Origin: Butyricimonas sp. Marseille-P3923
GTDB taxonomy: Bacteria; Bacteroidota; Bacteroidia; Bacteroidales; Marinifilaceae
Assembly: GCF_900184685.1 (NCBI RefSeq)
Contig: NZ_FXXL01000006.1
Location: 434,001-498,000, forward strand
Length of the DNA stretch: 64,000 bases
Reading direction: 5' to 3'
This document shows, one piece after another, positions 9,541 to 18,165 of the stretch. The notes under the pieces were generated by a model. That model saw nothing but the letters and a program-made list of their open reading frames with translations, had not been told where the DNA came from and searched no databases. Positions within the stretch are counted from its first letter, which is position 1, and every line of letters begins with the position of its first letter. The position numbers were made by a program, and so were the translations under genes.

Positions 9541-10257
9541 TTACAAATTTTCTCCTAAAATTCCAATAATTTCATCCATTTTAAATCCGTCTTCCACCCG
9601 GAAGTCCCCTACACGAGTCCTTCTTAAAGCGGAAAGATGCGAGCCGCTCCCGCAAGTTTTACCCAAATCGTGTGCCAAAGAACGGATATAAGTCCCCTTG
9701 CTGCAAACAATCCGAAGCTCCACTATTGGAAACTCCACTTTCAATATTTCAATCTCCCTCACGGTCACTTTCCGGCTTTTCATTTCAACCTCGTCCCCCC
9801 TGCGAGCCATCTCGTAAGCACGGACTCCGTCGACACGAACCGCCGAATAAGAAGGCGGGAATTGTTCTATCTCCCCGACAAACTGACGAACAGCTTGCTC
9901 CAGACATTCCCGATTGACATGTGTATACGGAAATTCCGCATCAAAAGATGTTTCCAAATCATAAGAAGGCGTCGTGTGCCCGAAAGTTATTTCCGCTACA
10001 TACTCCTTCTCCTGCCCCATGTACTCCTCTATATTCTTTGTTTCTCTCCCCACGCAAACAATCACGACTCCCGTCGCCAATGGATCCAGCGTCCCCGCAT
10101 GTCCCACCTTGATTTTCCCGTACCCTTTACGCAGGCAGATGCGAATCTTGTTCACCACATCGAAAGACGTCCAACGCAACGGCTTATCCACCACGAAGAC
10201 AGCCCCCGCTCGAAAATCATCTCCCTCTCTAAAACGTATATTTCCCCACTCCTTCAT
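9541..10257 (-). CDS. truB: tRNA pseudouridine(55) synthase
   Basis: A 238-residue enzyme that converts uridine 55 in the T-loop of tRNAs to pseudouridine. The catalytic Asp lies in GHAGTLDPLATG; other family marks are VVDKPLRWTSFDVVNKI, PPSYSAVRVDGVRAYE and the late CSKGTYIRSLAHDLG. The start is ATG 10257, whose A overlaps the uppP stop codon (TAATG), a layout that favours translational coupling. A longer frame upstream would run into uppP and adds no family sequence. The C-terminal PUA-like tail is short, as in many Bacteroidota. Confidence 0.95.
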   Translation of the reverse strand: MKEWGNIRFREGDDFRAGAVFVVDKPLRWTSFDVVNKIRICLRKGYGKIKVGHAGTLDPLATGVVIVCVGRETKNIEEYMGQEKEYVAEITFGHTTPSYDLETSFDAEFPYTHVNRECLEQAVRQFVGEIEQFPPSYSAVRVDGVRAYEMARRGDEVEMKSRKVTVREIEILKVEFPIVELRIVCSKGTYIRSLAHDLGKTCGSGSHLSALRRTRVGDFRVEDGFKMDEIIGILGENL

Positions 10258-11045
10258 TATCCCAATACAATCGTCAATATACCGGCAATCGCGCAATAAA
10301 TCGCAAACCAGATCAATTTACCCTTCTTCACGATATTGATCATCCAACGGCATGCAATGCATCCCGACACGAAAGCGGCAACAAACCCTACCAGCAAAGA
10401 AACCGTGGAGATACCGCTTTGAGAAGCACTAAATCCGCCTTTCATCAAATCAAGAAATGCCTCTCCCAGAATAGGGATTAACACCATTAAAAAAGAGAAT
10501 TTCGCCACCGCTTCTTTTTTATTTCCCAACAGGATACCCGTGGCAATCGTCGAACCGGAACGGGATAACCCCGGCAACACGGCACAAGCCTGAGCGATTC
10601 CGATCACGAAAGCATCCATAAATGATATTTTCTCCTTCACTCGCGGTTTGGCATAATAAGCAAATGCCAACAACAAAGCGGTCACTAACAACATGCAACC
10701 GACAACCAATAACCCGGAACCGAATAGCTCTTCCACGTAATCTTTAAAACAAAAACCCACGATAGCCACCGGAATCATGGAAAGAAAAATCTTCAACACG
10801 TAGGCCATCTCATCGTTATACTTGAAAGTAAAGAATCCTTTGAAAAGTATTGAAACCTCTTTCCACAAGACCACGATCGTACTGCAAACCGTTGCCGCAT
10901 GCACCGCCACGGCAAACGTCAGATTTTCCTCTCCCTGTAAGCCAAATAAGGCACTAAATATCTGCAAATGTCCGGAACTGCTTACCGGTAAAAATTCTGT
11001 CAATCCTTGGATCACTCCAAGAACCAATGCCTGAAACCACTCCAT
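10257..11045 (-). CDS. uppP: Undecaprenyl-diphosphatase
   Basis: A 262-residue polytopic inner-membrane phosphatase that turns undecaprenyl diphosphate into the monophosphate, recycling the lipid carrier for peptidoglycan and surface glycans; activity gives bacitracin resistance. The two active-site motifs are visible: [13 protein letters not shown] near the N-terminus and [12 protein letters not shown] in the middle. About eight hydrophobic helices follow the family pattern. Its stop codon overlaps the truB start by one base. Position between ftsX/DUF3098 and truB is the common Bacteroidota order. Confidence 0.95.
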   Translation of the reverse strand: MEWFQALVLGVIQGLTEFLPVSSSGHLQIFSALFGLQGEENLTFAVAVHAATVCSTIVVLWKEVSILFKGFFTFKYNDEMAYVLKIFLSMIPVAIVGFCFKDYVEELFGSGLLVVGCMLLVTALLLAFAYYAKPRVKEKISFMDAFVIGIAQACAVLPGLSRSGSTIATGILLGNKKEAVAKFSFLMVLIPILGEAFLDLMKGGFSASQSGISTVSLLVGFVAAFVSGCIACRWMINIVKKGKLIWFAIYCAIAGILTIVLG

Positions 11046-11114
11046 TTATTAATTAAAAATTGAAAATTGAAAATTGAAAATGCACGCACACTCAATACTC
11101 AATTTATATTAATA
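11046..11114. repeat. Short AT-rich tandem repeat in the uppP-DUF3098 gap
   Basis: Three exact copies of AAAATTG (11056-11076) plus a partial fourth lie between two genes of one operon. The right part of the gap (CTCAATTTATATTAA) is loosely complementary, so the spacer may fold back. It resembles other AT-rich intergenic repeats in this window. Confidence 0.55.
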
Positions 11115-11372
11115 CTATTTCTCCTCTTTTTCCTTGGACTTCCGCATGATTGCCCAAAACACGAAACCGAAACCGAACAGCACAACGATCGGGGCTAACG
11201 TGATTCTTCTGAAACTAAAGATATCGTAATTAAACGTTTCGGGAGAATCCGCTCCCCCACCCATCATCAACAGGAATCCGACCACAACAATACCGAATCC
11301 GATAAGAATCATCTTGTAATTTTCTTTCGGGATAGGGAATCCGTCTTTTTTTTCGTTTAAAATTCTTGCCAT
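11115..11372 (-). CDS. DUF3098 two-helix membrane protein
   Basis: An 85-residue protein with two hydrophobic segments (MILIGFGIVVVGFLLMMGG and the later LAPIVVLFGFGFVFWAIM), separated by a short polar loop and ending in a lysine/glutamate-rich tail. It matches the small DUF3098 family, which is largely limited to Bacteroidota and sits next to ftsX, as here (15 bases after the ftsX stop). The function is unknown; the constant neighbourhood suggests a role with the FtsEX divisome complex or cell-wall remodelling, which is inference. Confidence 0.82.
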   Translation of the reverse strand: MARILNEKKDGFPIPKENYKMILIGFGIVVVGFLLMMGGGADSPETFNYDIFSFRRITLAPIVVLFGFGFVFWAIMRKSKEKEEK

Positions 11373-11387
11373 ATACTTTATTTTAAT

Positions 11388-12254
11388 TTACGCGTACAAC
11401 GTGTTCAAATCCTTGTTCAAATATCGCCGCACCGAGAACCATGCCGAGAAGAACGACAACAGCACCCCGGAAAGCAACACGAATCCGACCATAACGACAA
11501 TGACATCCATGTGCATGATATTAATCACTTTACTCACTTTCTCCTGCACGACAAATATAGCTCCCAATAAAATCAGGTTAGCAATCAACGCACCAAAGAA
11601 TCCCCGCCACATGCTGCCATACACGAAAGGCTTGCAAATAAAGAACGGCGTCGCCCCAACCAATTGCATTGTCTTGATCAACAATCGCTGGGAATACACC
11701 GCCAAATGAATCGTGTTACGAATCAACGTGAACGAGATCAACACCAACACGGCACCCACGATCAAAAACAGCAAAGTAATGCGATGAATATTCTCGTTTA
11801 TACTCTCTATCATGGATTTCTGATAATATACCTCGTGGATAATATCAAACCGGGCTAACCCCTTCTCGATCACAGCCAACGAATCATTATTCGCGTATTC
11901 GGGATTCAACCTGATCTCTATTGACGGCAACAAGGGATTTCCTCCCAATATAGCCTCGAAATCTTCCCCCATCTCCTTTTTAAAAGATTTCGCAGCCTGT
12001 TCTTTCGTAATATAAGTGGAAGAATAAACAAAAGGACGGGTATCCAAAATCTTCTGCACCCGCTTGATCTCCGCCTCATTCGTGTTGTCTTTCACGATAA
12101 CGGCAAAGCCGATATTCCGCCTCACGTGATCTGATATTAACCGGGCATTCAACAAAATAAACACAAGCATACCCACCACGAGCAGCACTAGAGAAATACT
12201 GATCGTGGAAACAAAATATGAACCTTTTCCTCTTTTGCTTCCTGTACCTGACAT
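11388..12254 (-). CDS. ftsX: Cell division protein FtsX
   Basis: A 288-residue permease-like subunit of the FtsEX complex, which controls cell-wall hydrolases at the septum. Layout is typical: a short cytoplasmic start, a first membrane helix (about 17-38), an extracytoplasmic domain (about 40-165) and three more helices, the last near VVMVGFVLLSGVLLSFFSAWF. The partner ATPase gene ftsE is not adjacent, which is normal in Bacteroidota. It is first in a leftward unit with DUF3098, uppP, truB and queA, and a well-formed promoter lies about 25 bases upstream. Confidence 0.93.
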   Translation of the reverse strand: MSGTGSKRGKGSYFVSTISISLVLLVVGMLVFILLNARLISDHVRRNIGFAVIVKDNTNEAEIKRVQKILDTRPFVYSSTYITKEQAAKSFKKEMGEDFEAILGGNPLLPSIEIRLNPEYANNDSLAVIEKGLARFDIIHEVYYQKSMIESINENIHRITLLFLIVGAVLVLISFTLIRNTIHLAVYSQRLLIKTMQLVGATPFFICKPFVYGSMWRGFFGALIANLILLGAIFVVQEKVSKVINIMHMDVIVVMVGFVLLSGVLLSFFSAWFSVRRYLNKDLNTLYA

Positions 12255-12276
12255 TGTTTTTGTCTTAAAAACTCGA

Positions 12277-12306
12277 CAAATATAATCATTCTACTCCCGA
12301 GAACAA
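12277..12306 (-). promoter_or_regulatory. Bacteroidota-type promoter of the ftsX operon
   Basis: On the minus strand TTG (12304-12306) and TATATTTG (12277-12284) are 19 bases apart, an exact fit to the TTG / TAnnTTTG consensus. The predicted transcript would begin near 12271, giving a short leader before the ftsX ATG at 12254. Confidence 0.78.
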
Positions 12307-12420
12307 TCAATTCAAGAAAAAAATCATCACAACTCTTCATCTCATCCCCGAATAACTCCATGAATAACAGATTTTAAGAAATCAATTAAAAAAATCTGCC
12401 GCATTTTCTCCTAAAACCTT

Positions 12421-12450
12421 TTGCACGTATTAAAAATTGCCCTATATTTG
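12421..12450 (+). promoter_or_regulatory. Bacteroidota-type promoter of the tRNA-Gly/tRNA-Leu pair
   Basis: TTG at 12421-12423 and TATATTTG at 12443-12450 are 19 bases apart, matching the primary sigma consensus of this phylum. The first tRNA begins 49 bases downstream, which fits a short 5' leader removed by RNase P. Confidence 0.8.
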
Positions 12451-12498
12451 CAATCGCAAAAATGGAAAGCGTTCCTGTCAAATTTTGCAAGCAATTAT

Positions 12499-12571
12499 GC
12501 GAAAATAGCTCAGTTGGTAGAGCATAACCTTGCCAAGGTTAGGGTCGCGGGTTCGAGTCCCGTTTTTCGCT
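12499..12571 (+). tRNA. tRNA-Gly (anticodon GCC)
   Basis: A complete cloverleaf: acceptor GCGAAAA pairs with TTTTCGC, the D-loop contains AGTTGGTA, the anticodon loop is TTGCCAA with anticodon GCC, and the T-loop is TTCGAGT. The discriminator is T at 12571. The next three bases are CCA, which may be encoded or chance; the following tRNA does not encode CCA. Confidence 0.95.
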
Positions 12572-12578
12572 CCAAGTT

Positions 12579-12663
12579 GCTCGAGTGGTGGAATCGGTAG
12601 ACACGCGGGACTTAAAATCCCGTGGCCATTGCGGCTGTGCGGGTTCAAGTCCCGCCTCGAGTA
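12579..12663 (+). tRNA. tRNA-Leu (anticodon TAA)
   Basis: An 85-base class II tRNA with a long variable arm. Acceptor GCTCGAG pairs with CTCGAGT, with one G-T pair at the end. The anticodon loop is ACTTAAAA with anticodon TAA and the T-arm contains GGGTTCAAGTCCC. It begins seven bases after tRNA-Gly and shares its promoter and terminator. Confidence 0.95.
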
Positions 12664-12676
12664 CACGGAATTTTAG

Positions 12677-12708
12677 AGAGTTAGCATTAATTGCTAACTC
12701 TTTTTTTT
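12677..12708 (+). terminator. Rho-independent terminator of the tRNA pair
   Basis: A 10-bp perfect stem (12677-12686 with 12692-12701), a 5-base loop and a run of eight T directly after the stem. It lies 14 bases after tRNA-Leu. Confidence 0.9.
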
Positions 12709-12754
12709 ATACAATCTCTATCTGCCAACTTCAATGATTCACCACTAAATCATA

Positions 12755-12799
12755 AATAAAATTAGAAAGGTGTTCAACAACACTTGTCAAACACCTTCT
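12755..12799 (-). terminator. Probable terminator of clpB
   Basis: On the minus strand, AGAAGGTGTT (12790-12799) pairs with AACACCTTTCT (12764-12774) with one bulged base; the tail reads AATTTTATTT. It lies about 20 bases after the clpB stop and faces the tRNA terminator, isolating the two units. Confidence 0.7.
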
Positions 12800-12819
12800 A
12801 TACACTTATTTTAGTATTC

Positions 12820-15411
12820 TCACTTATTCTCGAAGACAATCTTGTCATCCTTCACGTCTACCACGATACGGCTGTCCCGCGACACCTCCTCCGCCAATAT
12901 TTGCTTGGACAACTCATTCAGCAATGTACGCTGTATCACCCGTTTCACGGGGCGGGCACCGAATTGCGGATCATATCCGGCTTCGGCAAGCCATTCCACG
13001 GCTTTATCCGAAATTTCGATAGCGATACCGTTATTCCCCAGCATCTTCTTGACTCCGTTAAACTGCAAACGCACGATATCCACGATCTCGGACTTCTTCA
13101 ACGGGGCAAACATCACGATCTCGTCAATACGGTTCAGGAACTCGGGACGAATCGTCTGTTTCAGCATCTCGTAAACCTCGCGATTTGTCTTCTCTAACAC
13201 CTCGTCCCGGTTATTCTCGTCAATACCTTTCAGTTTATCCTGAATAATATGCGCGCCGATATTTGAAGTCATGATGATAATCGTATTCTTGAAATCGACC
13301 ACCCGACCTTTATTATCTGTCAAACGACCGTCATCCAACACTTGCAACAAGATATTGAACACGTCCGGGTGCGCCTTCTCGATCTCGTCGAGCAACACCA
13401 CGGAATACGGTTTCCGCCGAACAGCTTCCGTCAACTGTCCGCCCTCGTCATATCCCACGTATCCGGGAGGCGCTCCGATCAACCGGGACACGGAATGACG
13501 TTCTTGGTACTCGGACATATCTATACGGGTCATCAATGACTCGTCGTCAAACAGGAACTCCGCCAATGCCTTCGCCAACTCGGTTTTTCCGACACCCGTC
13601 GTTCCCAAAAAGATAAATGAACCGATCGGTCGTTTAGCATCCTGCAACCCGGCACGATTCCGTCGTACCGCATCAGCTAATGCCGCGATCGCCATTTCCT
13701 GACCAACCACCCTCTTGTGTAATTCATCCTCCAGATGCAACAACTTCTGCCTTTCACTCTGCATCATGCGGCTCACCGGAATCCCCGTCCATTTAGAAAC
13801 CACGGCGGCAATATCATCCTCCGTCACCTCTTCCCGGATCAGCGATTCCCCGTGCTTCATATCCGCCAGCTTGGCCTTTACCTCCTCGATTCTCGCCTCC
13901 GCCTGCTTGATTTTACCGTAACGCAACTCGGCAACTTTACCGTAATCGCCTTCGCGTTCAGCACGACTAGCCTCGAACTTGTACTGCTCTATCGCATCCT
14001 TATTCTTCTGTATCTCGTCAATCAAGGATCGCTCGGACTCCCATTGAGCACGCAATTTCGTGCGTTCTTGGTTCAAATCCGCCAATTCCTTCTGAATCTC
14101 GTCCAATTTCTTACTTTTGCCATCCCGCTTGATCGCCTCTTTCTCGATCTCCAACTGCTTGATCTTACGATCCAACTCGTCAATCTCTTCCGGCACGGAA
14201 TTCATCTCCAACCGCAGACGGGCAGCCGCCTCGTCCACCAAGTCAATCGCCTTGTCGGGCAAAAAACGATCGGAAATATACCTGTGCGACAACTCCACGG
14301 AAGCAATAATCGCGTCATCCGTGATCCGCACTTTATGGTGATTCTCGTAACGCTCTTTCAAGCCACGCATAATACTGATCGCACTCATCACGTCCGGTTC
14401 GTCAATCATCACCTTCTGGAACCGGCGCTCCAACGCCTTGTCCTGCTCGAAATACTTCTGGTACTCGTTCAGCGTCGTCGCACCTATCGCCCGCAAATCA
14501 CCCCTTGCCAATGCCGGTTTCAGTATATTCGCCGCATCCATGGCTCCGTCGGATTTTCCCGCACCGACCAAAGTATGTATCTCGTCGATAAACAGGATAA
14601 TTTCTCCCTCGGAAGACAACACTTCGTTAACCACGGCTTTCAATCGCTCCTCGAACTCCCCTTTATATTTTGCCCCGGCAATCAAGGCACCCATATCCAA
14701 AGAATAAATATTCTTGGATGCCAGATTCGAGGGTACATCCCCGTTCACGATACGCTGCGCCAATCCCTCGGCAATAGCGGTCTTACCCACACCCGGTTCA
14801 CCAATCAGAATCGGGTTATTCTTCGTTCTCCGCGACAATATCTGCAACACCCGGCGTATCTCGTCATCCCGCCCAATCACCGGGTCGAGTTTCCCGTTTC
14901 GGGCACGTTCATTCAAATTGATAGCGTACCTTCCCAAGGCATCGTAATTATCCTCCGCCGATTGGGAATTTACTTTCGACCCCTTCCGCAACTCGTTGAT
15001 CGCTTCCCGGGTTTCTTTCTCGGTCATACCCGCATCCTTCAACATACCGGACACAGGATCTTTCACCGACAACAAGCCTAAAAGAATATGCTCCAATGAA
15101 GCATATTGGTCACCCATCTCTCCCGCCAGCTTCGCAGCTTTCTCCAACACCTTGTTCGCCTCGTCGGACAAATAGGGGGAACCTCCCGATACCTTCGGGT
15201 AAGCATCCACGATACGGTCTAACGCCGCGACAACATTCCGGCTATTAATACCCAATTTATTAAAAATAAAAGTGGTGATATTTTCGCCCTTCTCCATTAT
15301 CCCCTTCAACAAGTGACCCGTCTCGATCGCCTGTTGACCTTTTTCCTGCGCCAGCTGCACTGCAGCCTGCACCGCCTCTTGCGACTTAATTGTATAATTA
15401 TTCATGTTCAT
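12820..15411 (-). CDS. clpB: ATP-dependent disaggregase ClpB
   Basis: An 863-residue Hsp100 chaperone that threads proteins out of aggregates together with DnaK. Parts in order: an N-terminal ClpN repeat domain ([18 protein letters not shown]), the first AAA module with Walker [10 protein letters not shown] near residue 205, the coiled-coil middle domain (about 400-520, rich in E/K/Q), and the second AAA module with Walker [10 protein letters not shown] near 603 and a sensor region ending [10 protein letters not shown]. The middle domain distinguishes ClpB from ClpA and ClpC. ATG 15411 is chosen because AAGGAG lies about 11 bases upstream; a GTG four codons earlier overlaps that site. No clear heat-shock operator was seen; a TATACTTTG string near 15450 is an imperfect promoter candidate. 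Confidence 0.96.
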   Translation of the reverse strand: MNMNNYTIKSQEAVQAAVQLAQEKGQQAIETGHLLKGIMEKGENITTFIFNKLGINSRNVVAALDRIVDAYPKVSGGSPYLSDEANKVLEKAAKLAGEMGDQYASLEHILLGLLSVKDPVSGMLKDAGMTEKETREAINELRKGSKVNSQSAEDNYDALGRYAINLNERARNGKLDPVIGRDDEIRRVLQILSRRTKNNPILIGEPGVGKTAIAEGLAQRIVNGDVPSNLASKNIYSLDMGALIAGAKYKGEFEERLKAVVNEVLSSEGEIILFIDEIHTLVGAGKSDGAMDAANILKPALARGDLRAIGATTLNEYQKYFEQDKALERRFQKVMIDEPDVMSAISIMRGLKERYENHHKVRITDDAIIASVELSHRYISDRFLPDKAIDLVDEAAARLRLEMNSVPEEIDELDRKIKQLEIEKEAIKRDGKSKKLDEIQKELADLNQERTKLRAQWESERSLIDEIQKNKDAIEQYKFEASRAEREGDYGKVAELRYGKIKQAEARIEEVKAKLADMKHGESLIREEVTEDDIAAVVSKWTGIPVSRMMQSERQKLLHLEDELHKRVVGQEMAIAALADAVRRNRAGLQDAKRPIGSFIFLGTTGVGKTELAKALAEFLFDDESLMTRIDMSEYQERHSVSRLIGAPPGYVGYDEGGQLTEAVRRKPYSVVLLDEIEKAHPDVFNILLQVLDDGRLTDNKGRVVDFKNTIIIMTSNIGAHIIQDKLKGIDENNRDEVLEKTNREVYEMLKQTIRPEFLNRIDEIVMFAPLKKSEIVDIVRLQFNGVKKMLGNNGIAIEISDKAVEWLAEAGYDPQFGARPVKRVIQRTLLNELSKQILAEEVSRDSRIVVDVKDDKIVFENK

Positions 15412-15623
15412 AGTCTCAATCACTCCTTTCTGCGTTAGAAATTACAAAGTATATACCGAAACTCACGCCCAAAAGTTTCACGATTGAAATATGAAATCAA
15501 CAAACGCCACATCTCACTGATAATCAAGAAATAAAAGAAGCATCGGGAATTTTTCCATTTCGAGAAACACTTCCCCGTGCCCCCACGTCTGTCATTTTGT
15601 CTTTAAAAACACTAATTATTATG

Positions 15624-16691
15624 TCAAAATGTCTTTTCTTTCCACATCCTTAACGTCTCCCCGAAAGGCGGATAAGCAATCCCCCGCTCCGTGATAATCG
15701 CCGTGATCAAATCAGCGGAAGTCACGTCAAAAGCCGGGTTATACACCTTCACGCCTTCGGGCGCCATTCTCCGGGCATACCATTTCTCCGTCACCTCCTC
15801 GCGGGCACGCTCCTCGATCTCGATCTGTTCACCCGTGGGACATCCCATGTCTATCGTTGAAGTAGGTCCTAACACGTAAAACGGGATACCGTAATATTTC
15901 GCCAATACCGCTACCCCCGAAGTACCGATCTTGTTCGCCGTATCCCCGTTGGCTGCCACCCGGTCACACCCCACCAACACGGCCTGCACCCGTCCCTGCT
16001 TCATCACCGTTGAAGCCATATTATCACAAATCAAAGTGACATCCACCTCGGCCTTCTGCAACTCATAAGCCGTCAATCGGGCTCCCTGCAATAGAGGGCG
16101 AGTTTCATCGGCAAACACGGAAAAGGCATATCCCCGTTCTTGTCCCAAGTAAACCGGAGCCAAAGCCGTCCCGTACTCGGACACCGCCAAATGCCCCGCG
16201 TTACAATGCGTGAGCAACCCCATCCCCGGGCGCAGCAACGACAACCCCCACTCCCCGATTCGCTTGCAAGCCGCGGCGTCTTCTTCCCGGATTGCCTCAG
16301 CCTCCTCCCGCAATACCCGCTTCCAGTCCTTCACTCCTTCTCCCCGATGTCGCAATAACCGGGCTTCCATCCGGTCTAACGCCATAAACAAATTCACCGC
16401 CGTGGGACGAGAGGATGCCAGATACTTCTTTACCTTCACGAACTCCCGATAGAAACTCTCGAAATCCGTCACCTCTACTCCCTGCATCAACACGGCAACC
16501 CCGTAAGCCGCTGCCACCCCGATAGCCGGGGCTCCCCGTACCTTCAACGAATAAATCGCCTCCCAAATCTCCTCCGCCGTCTTCAACGCCAGATAAACCT
16601 CCCGGTTCGGCAAGCACGTCTGATCCAAAATCACCAAAGCGTTTTGCCCGTAATCCGCCCGAACGGTTAGCATCGTAAACAAATTTCCCAT
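15624..16691 (-). CDS. mtnA: S-methyl-5-thioribose-1-phosphate isomerase
   Basis: A 355-residue enzyme of the methionine salvage pathway that turns methylthioribose-1-phosphate into methylthioribulose-1-phosphate. Signatures are VRGAPAIGVAAAYG, the cysteine-bearing LTHCNAGHLAVSEYGTAL, CDNMASTVM and the catalytic-Asp segment GCDRVAANGDTANKIGT; these separate it from eIF2B subunits. It starts at ATG 16691 with GGGA upstream. No other salvage gene lies nearby, so it is an orphan. In other bacteria orphan MtnA works in alternative methylthioadenosine shunts; whether that holds here cannot be told from this window. Confidence 0.93.
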   Translation of the reverse strand: MGNLFTMLTVRADYGQNALVILDQTCLPNREVYLALKTAEEIWEAIYSLKVRGAPAIGVAAAYGVAVLMQGVEVTDFESFYREFVKVKKYLASSRPTAVNLFMALDRMEARLLRHRGEGVKDWKRVLREEAEAIREEDAAACKRIGEWGLSLLRPGMGLLTHCNAGHLAVSEYGTALAPVYLGQERGYAFSVFADETRPLLQGARLTAYELQKAEVDVTLICDNMASTVMKQGRVQAVLVGCDRVAANGDTANKIGTSGVAVLAKYYGIPFYVLGPTSTIDMGCPTGEQIEIEERAREEVTEKWYARRMAPEGVKVYNPAFDVTSADLITAIITERGIAYPPFGETLRMWKEKTF

Positions 16692-16715
16692 ATCCCAATA
16701 GTTTTCCGGATTTCT

Positions 16716-17723
16716 TTACTTATCAACTTCTTTAAACTTGTCAACAAAGGTATCCAAATTCTGAATCAAATAATCATCTTTTGCCCGGTAAAGGAGATTT
16801 CGTTCAGGCTTGAAAAATTGCCGTACACCGATAATAACATTCCTCTCCCCGATTTCGACCAAATGAAACGGTTCATACACATCTTTCACCCCCGTCACCG
16901 TATGTCGTTTTGAAATAAAATAACGAGCATCTTCCTCCTTGGACATATTATCCCTCGTCAACACATAAAATGTCGAATCCGTATCAAAAATCACCCCACA
17001 TCTACTGCTTAATACAAAAGCAGGATAGACAAGCTGCCCGAATTGGTATATATTATCCAATTCCAGCAACACACGCCCACACCCATCCCATTTCTTATAA
17101 AAAATATGATATTTATTATTTTGATAATAATACATGAATCTCTCTGATATCTTATCATGATTATCTTTCGGCCTGTATATCTTATTCGCTAACACCTTAT
17201 TCACCAAAAAAGAAACTTTCCGGTTCAGGACCTTATCTATTTTCGCCCTGTCCAAAGAAGTTTCAGTATGAGGCCCCCAGTAACGAGTCTCAAATGTAGT
17301 ATCTCGTTGTTCCCTAAAAACACTTTCCTTGTTCTTTATTCCATGCTCTATCAGCTGAAGCGTTTTCGTCGCATTATACGTTTTCGCCTCCAAGTTAAAC
17401 AAAAGGGTATCACCCGTACTTCCTCGTCTGCACTGAAGTTTATACCGGGGAACAATATCGTCCACGTAACTATGTTTAAAACTTAAAACAATCGGCTGTC
17501 TATAATCCATTTCTCTTGAAAGTATCTCTACCAACTGACCGATAATTAAAGCCTTAAACCTTTCCTCGTGTCGATTAAAGCCAAATTGACACCACACCTC
17601 CACGTTCCCGTATTTATTTGTCATTATCACATCCGAATGTCCCCAAACCGGCTTCATTACACAAAATAACAAAATCAGCACAAAACAACCTTTCATTTTA
17701 CCTCTTTTCATATTATCATTCAT
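16716..17723 (-). CDS. Secreted protein of unknown function
   Basis: Up to 335 residues. A hydrophobic signal peptide (MKGCFVLILLFCVM, then WG as likely cleavage) begins at the internal ATG 17696, which has AAGAGG four bases upstream; ATG 17723 would add nine polar residues. The mature part is rich in Lys, Arg and Tyr with mixed alpha/beta character, two cysteines in the N-terminal half (VWCQFGF, KLQCRRG) and further ones at WDGCGRV and SSRCGV. No family is recognised. It is 25 bases upstream of mtnA on the same strand and could share its transcript, but nothing links the functions. The base composition is a little more AT-rich than mtnA. Confidence 0.6.
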   Translation of the reverse strand: MNDNMKRGKMKGCFVLILLFCVMKPVWGHSDVIMTNKYGNVEVWCQFGFNRHEERFKALIIGQLVEILSREMDYRQPIVLSFKHSYVDDIVPRYKLQCRRGSTGDTLLFNLEAKTYNATKTLQLIEHGIKNKESVFREQRDTTFETRYWGPHTETSLDRAKIDKVLNRKVSFLVNKVLANKIYRPKDNHDKISERFMYYYQNNKYHIFYKKWDGCGRVLLELDNIYQFGQLVYPAFVLSSRCGVIFDTDSTFYVLTRDNMSKEEDARYFISKRHTVTGVKDVYEPFHLVEIGERNVIIGVRQFFKPERNLLYRAKDDYLIQNLDTFVDKFKEVDK

Positions 17724-18165
17724 CTCACTATAAAAAATTTAACTGTAAAGTTATAAATTTTCCTTCACATCTTGATAATTTAAATCATAAAAGGAAAGAG
17801 GGAGCCTTTTGATGTAACCACGAAAAGTGATACAACAAACATCTCATCCCGCATGAATGATTTGCAAAAGCAATAGGGAAAGAATAGCAAATAATAATAC
17901 CATATAGGTTACTCCTTTGTAAATGGCTACCCTACCACATTATCTCTTTACCATCAACACACAAACACATCAAAAACGACCGCAAGCGTTCATGCTACGT
18001 CCATGCTTCGAAGATGCTACGTTCTTGGTCGGGACAATCCATAAGCCTACTTCGAACAAACGATAGTGTATTACCCTGAAAAAGTTTACCGTAAACTTTA
18101 GTAAACCTACATCAGCACTATCCAGAATATCTTATTTCATTGAATCTTCTCCAAGTTCACTATTT
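17724..18165. other. Gene-free stretch of about 440 bases
   Basis: No convincing gene, RNA or promoter is seen. It contains a 9-bp perfect inverted repeat with a one-base centre (18081-18089 with 18091-18099, AAAGTTTAC/GTAAACTTT) and two copies of TGCTACGT about 20 bases apart near 17990-18025. It separates the unknown secreted gene from the MATE exporter 3' end. Confidence 0.5.

Noticed and set aside
11056-11082. CRISPR-like or satellite repeat
   Set aside because: Units are 7 bases without spacers, and no cas gene is in the window.
12572-12574. Encoded CCA end of tRNA-Gly
   Set aside because: The bases are CCA, but the two tRNA-Leu genes lack it, so it may be chance; the tRNA is annotated to the discriminator only.
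13735-15081. A 448-codon open frame on the strand opposite clpB
   Set aside because: It is antisense to a complete, highly conserved clpB; its product is low-complexity with no family sequence. Such frames arise from codon bias on the other strand.
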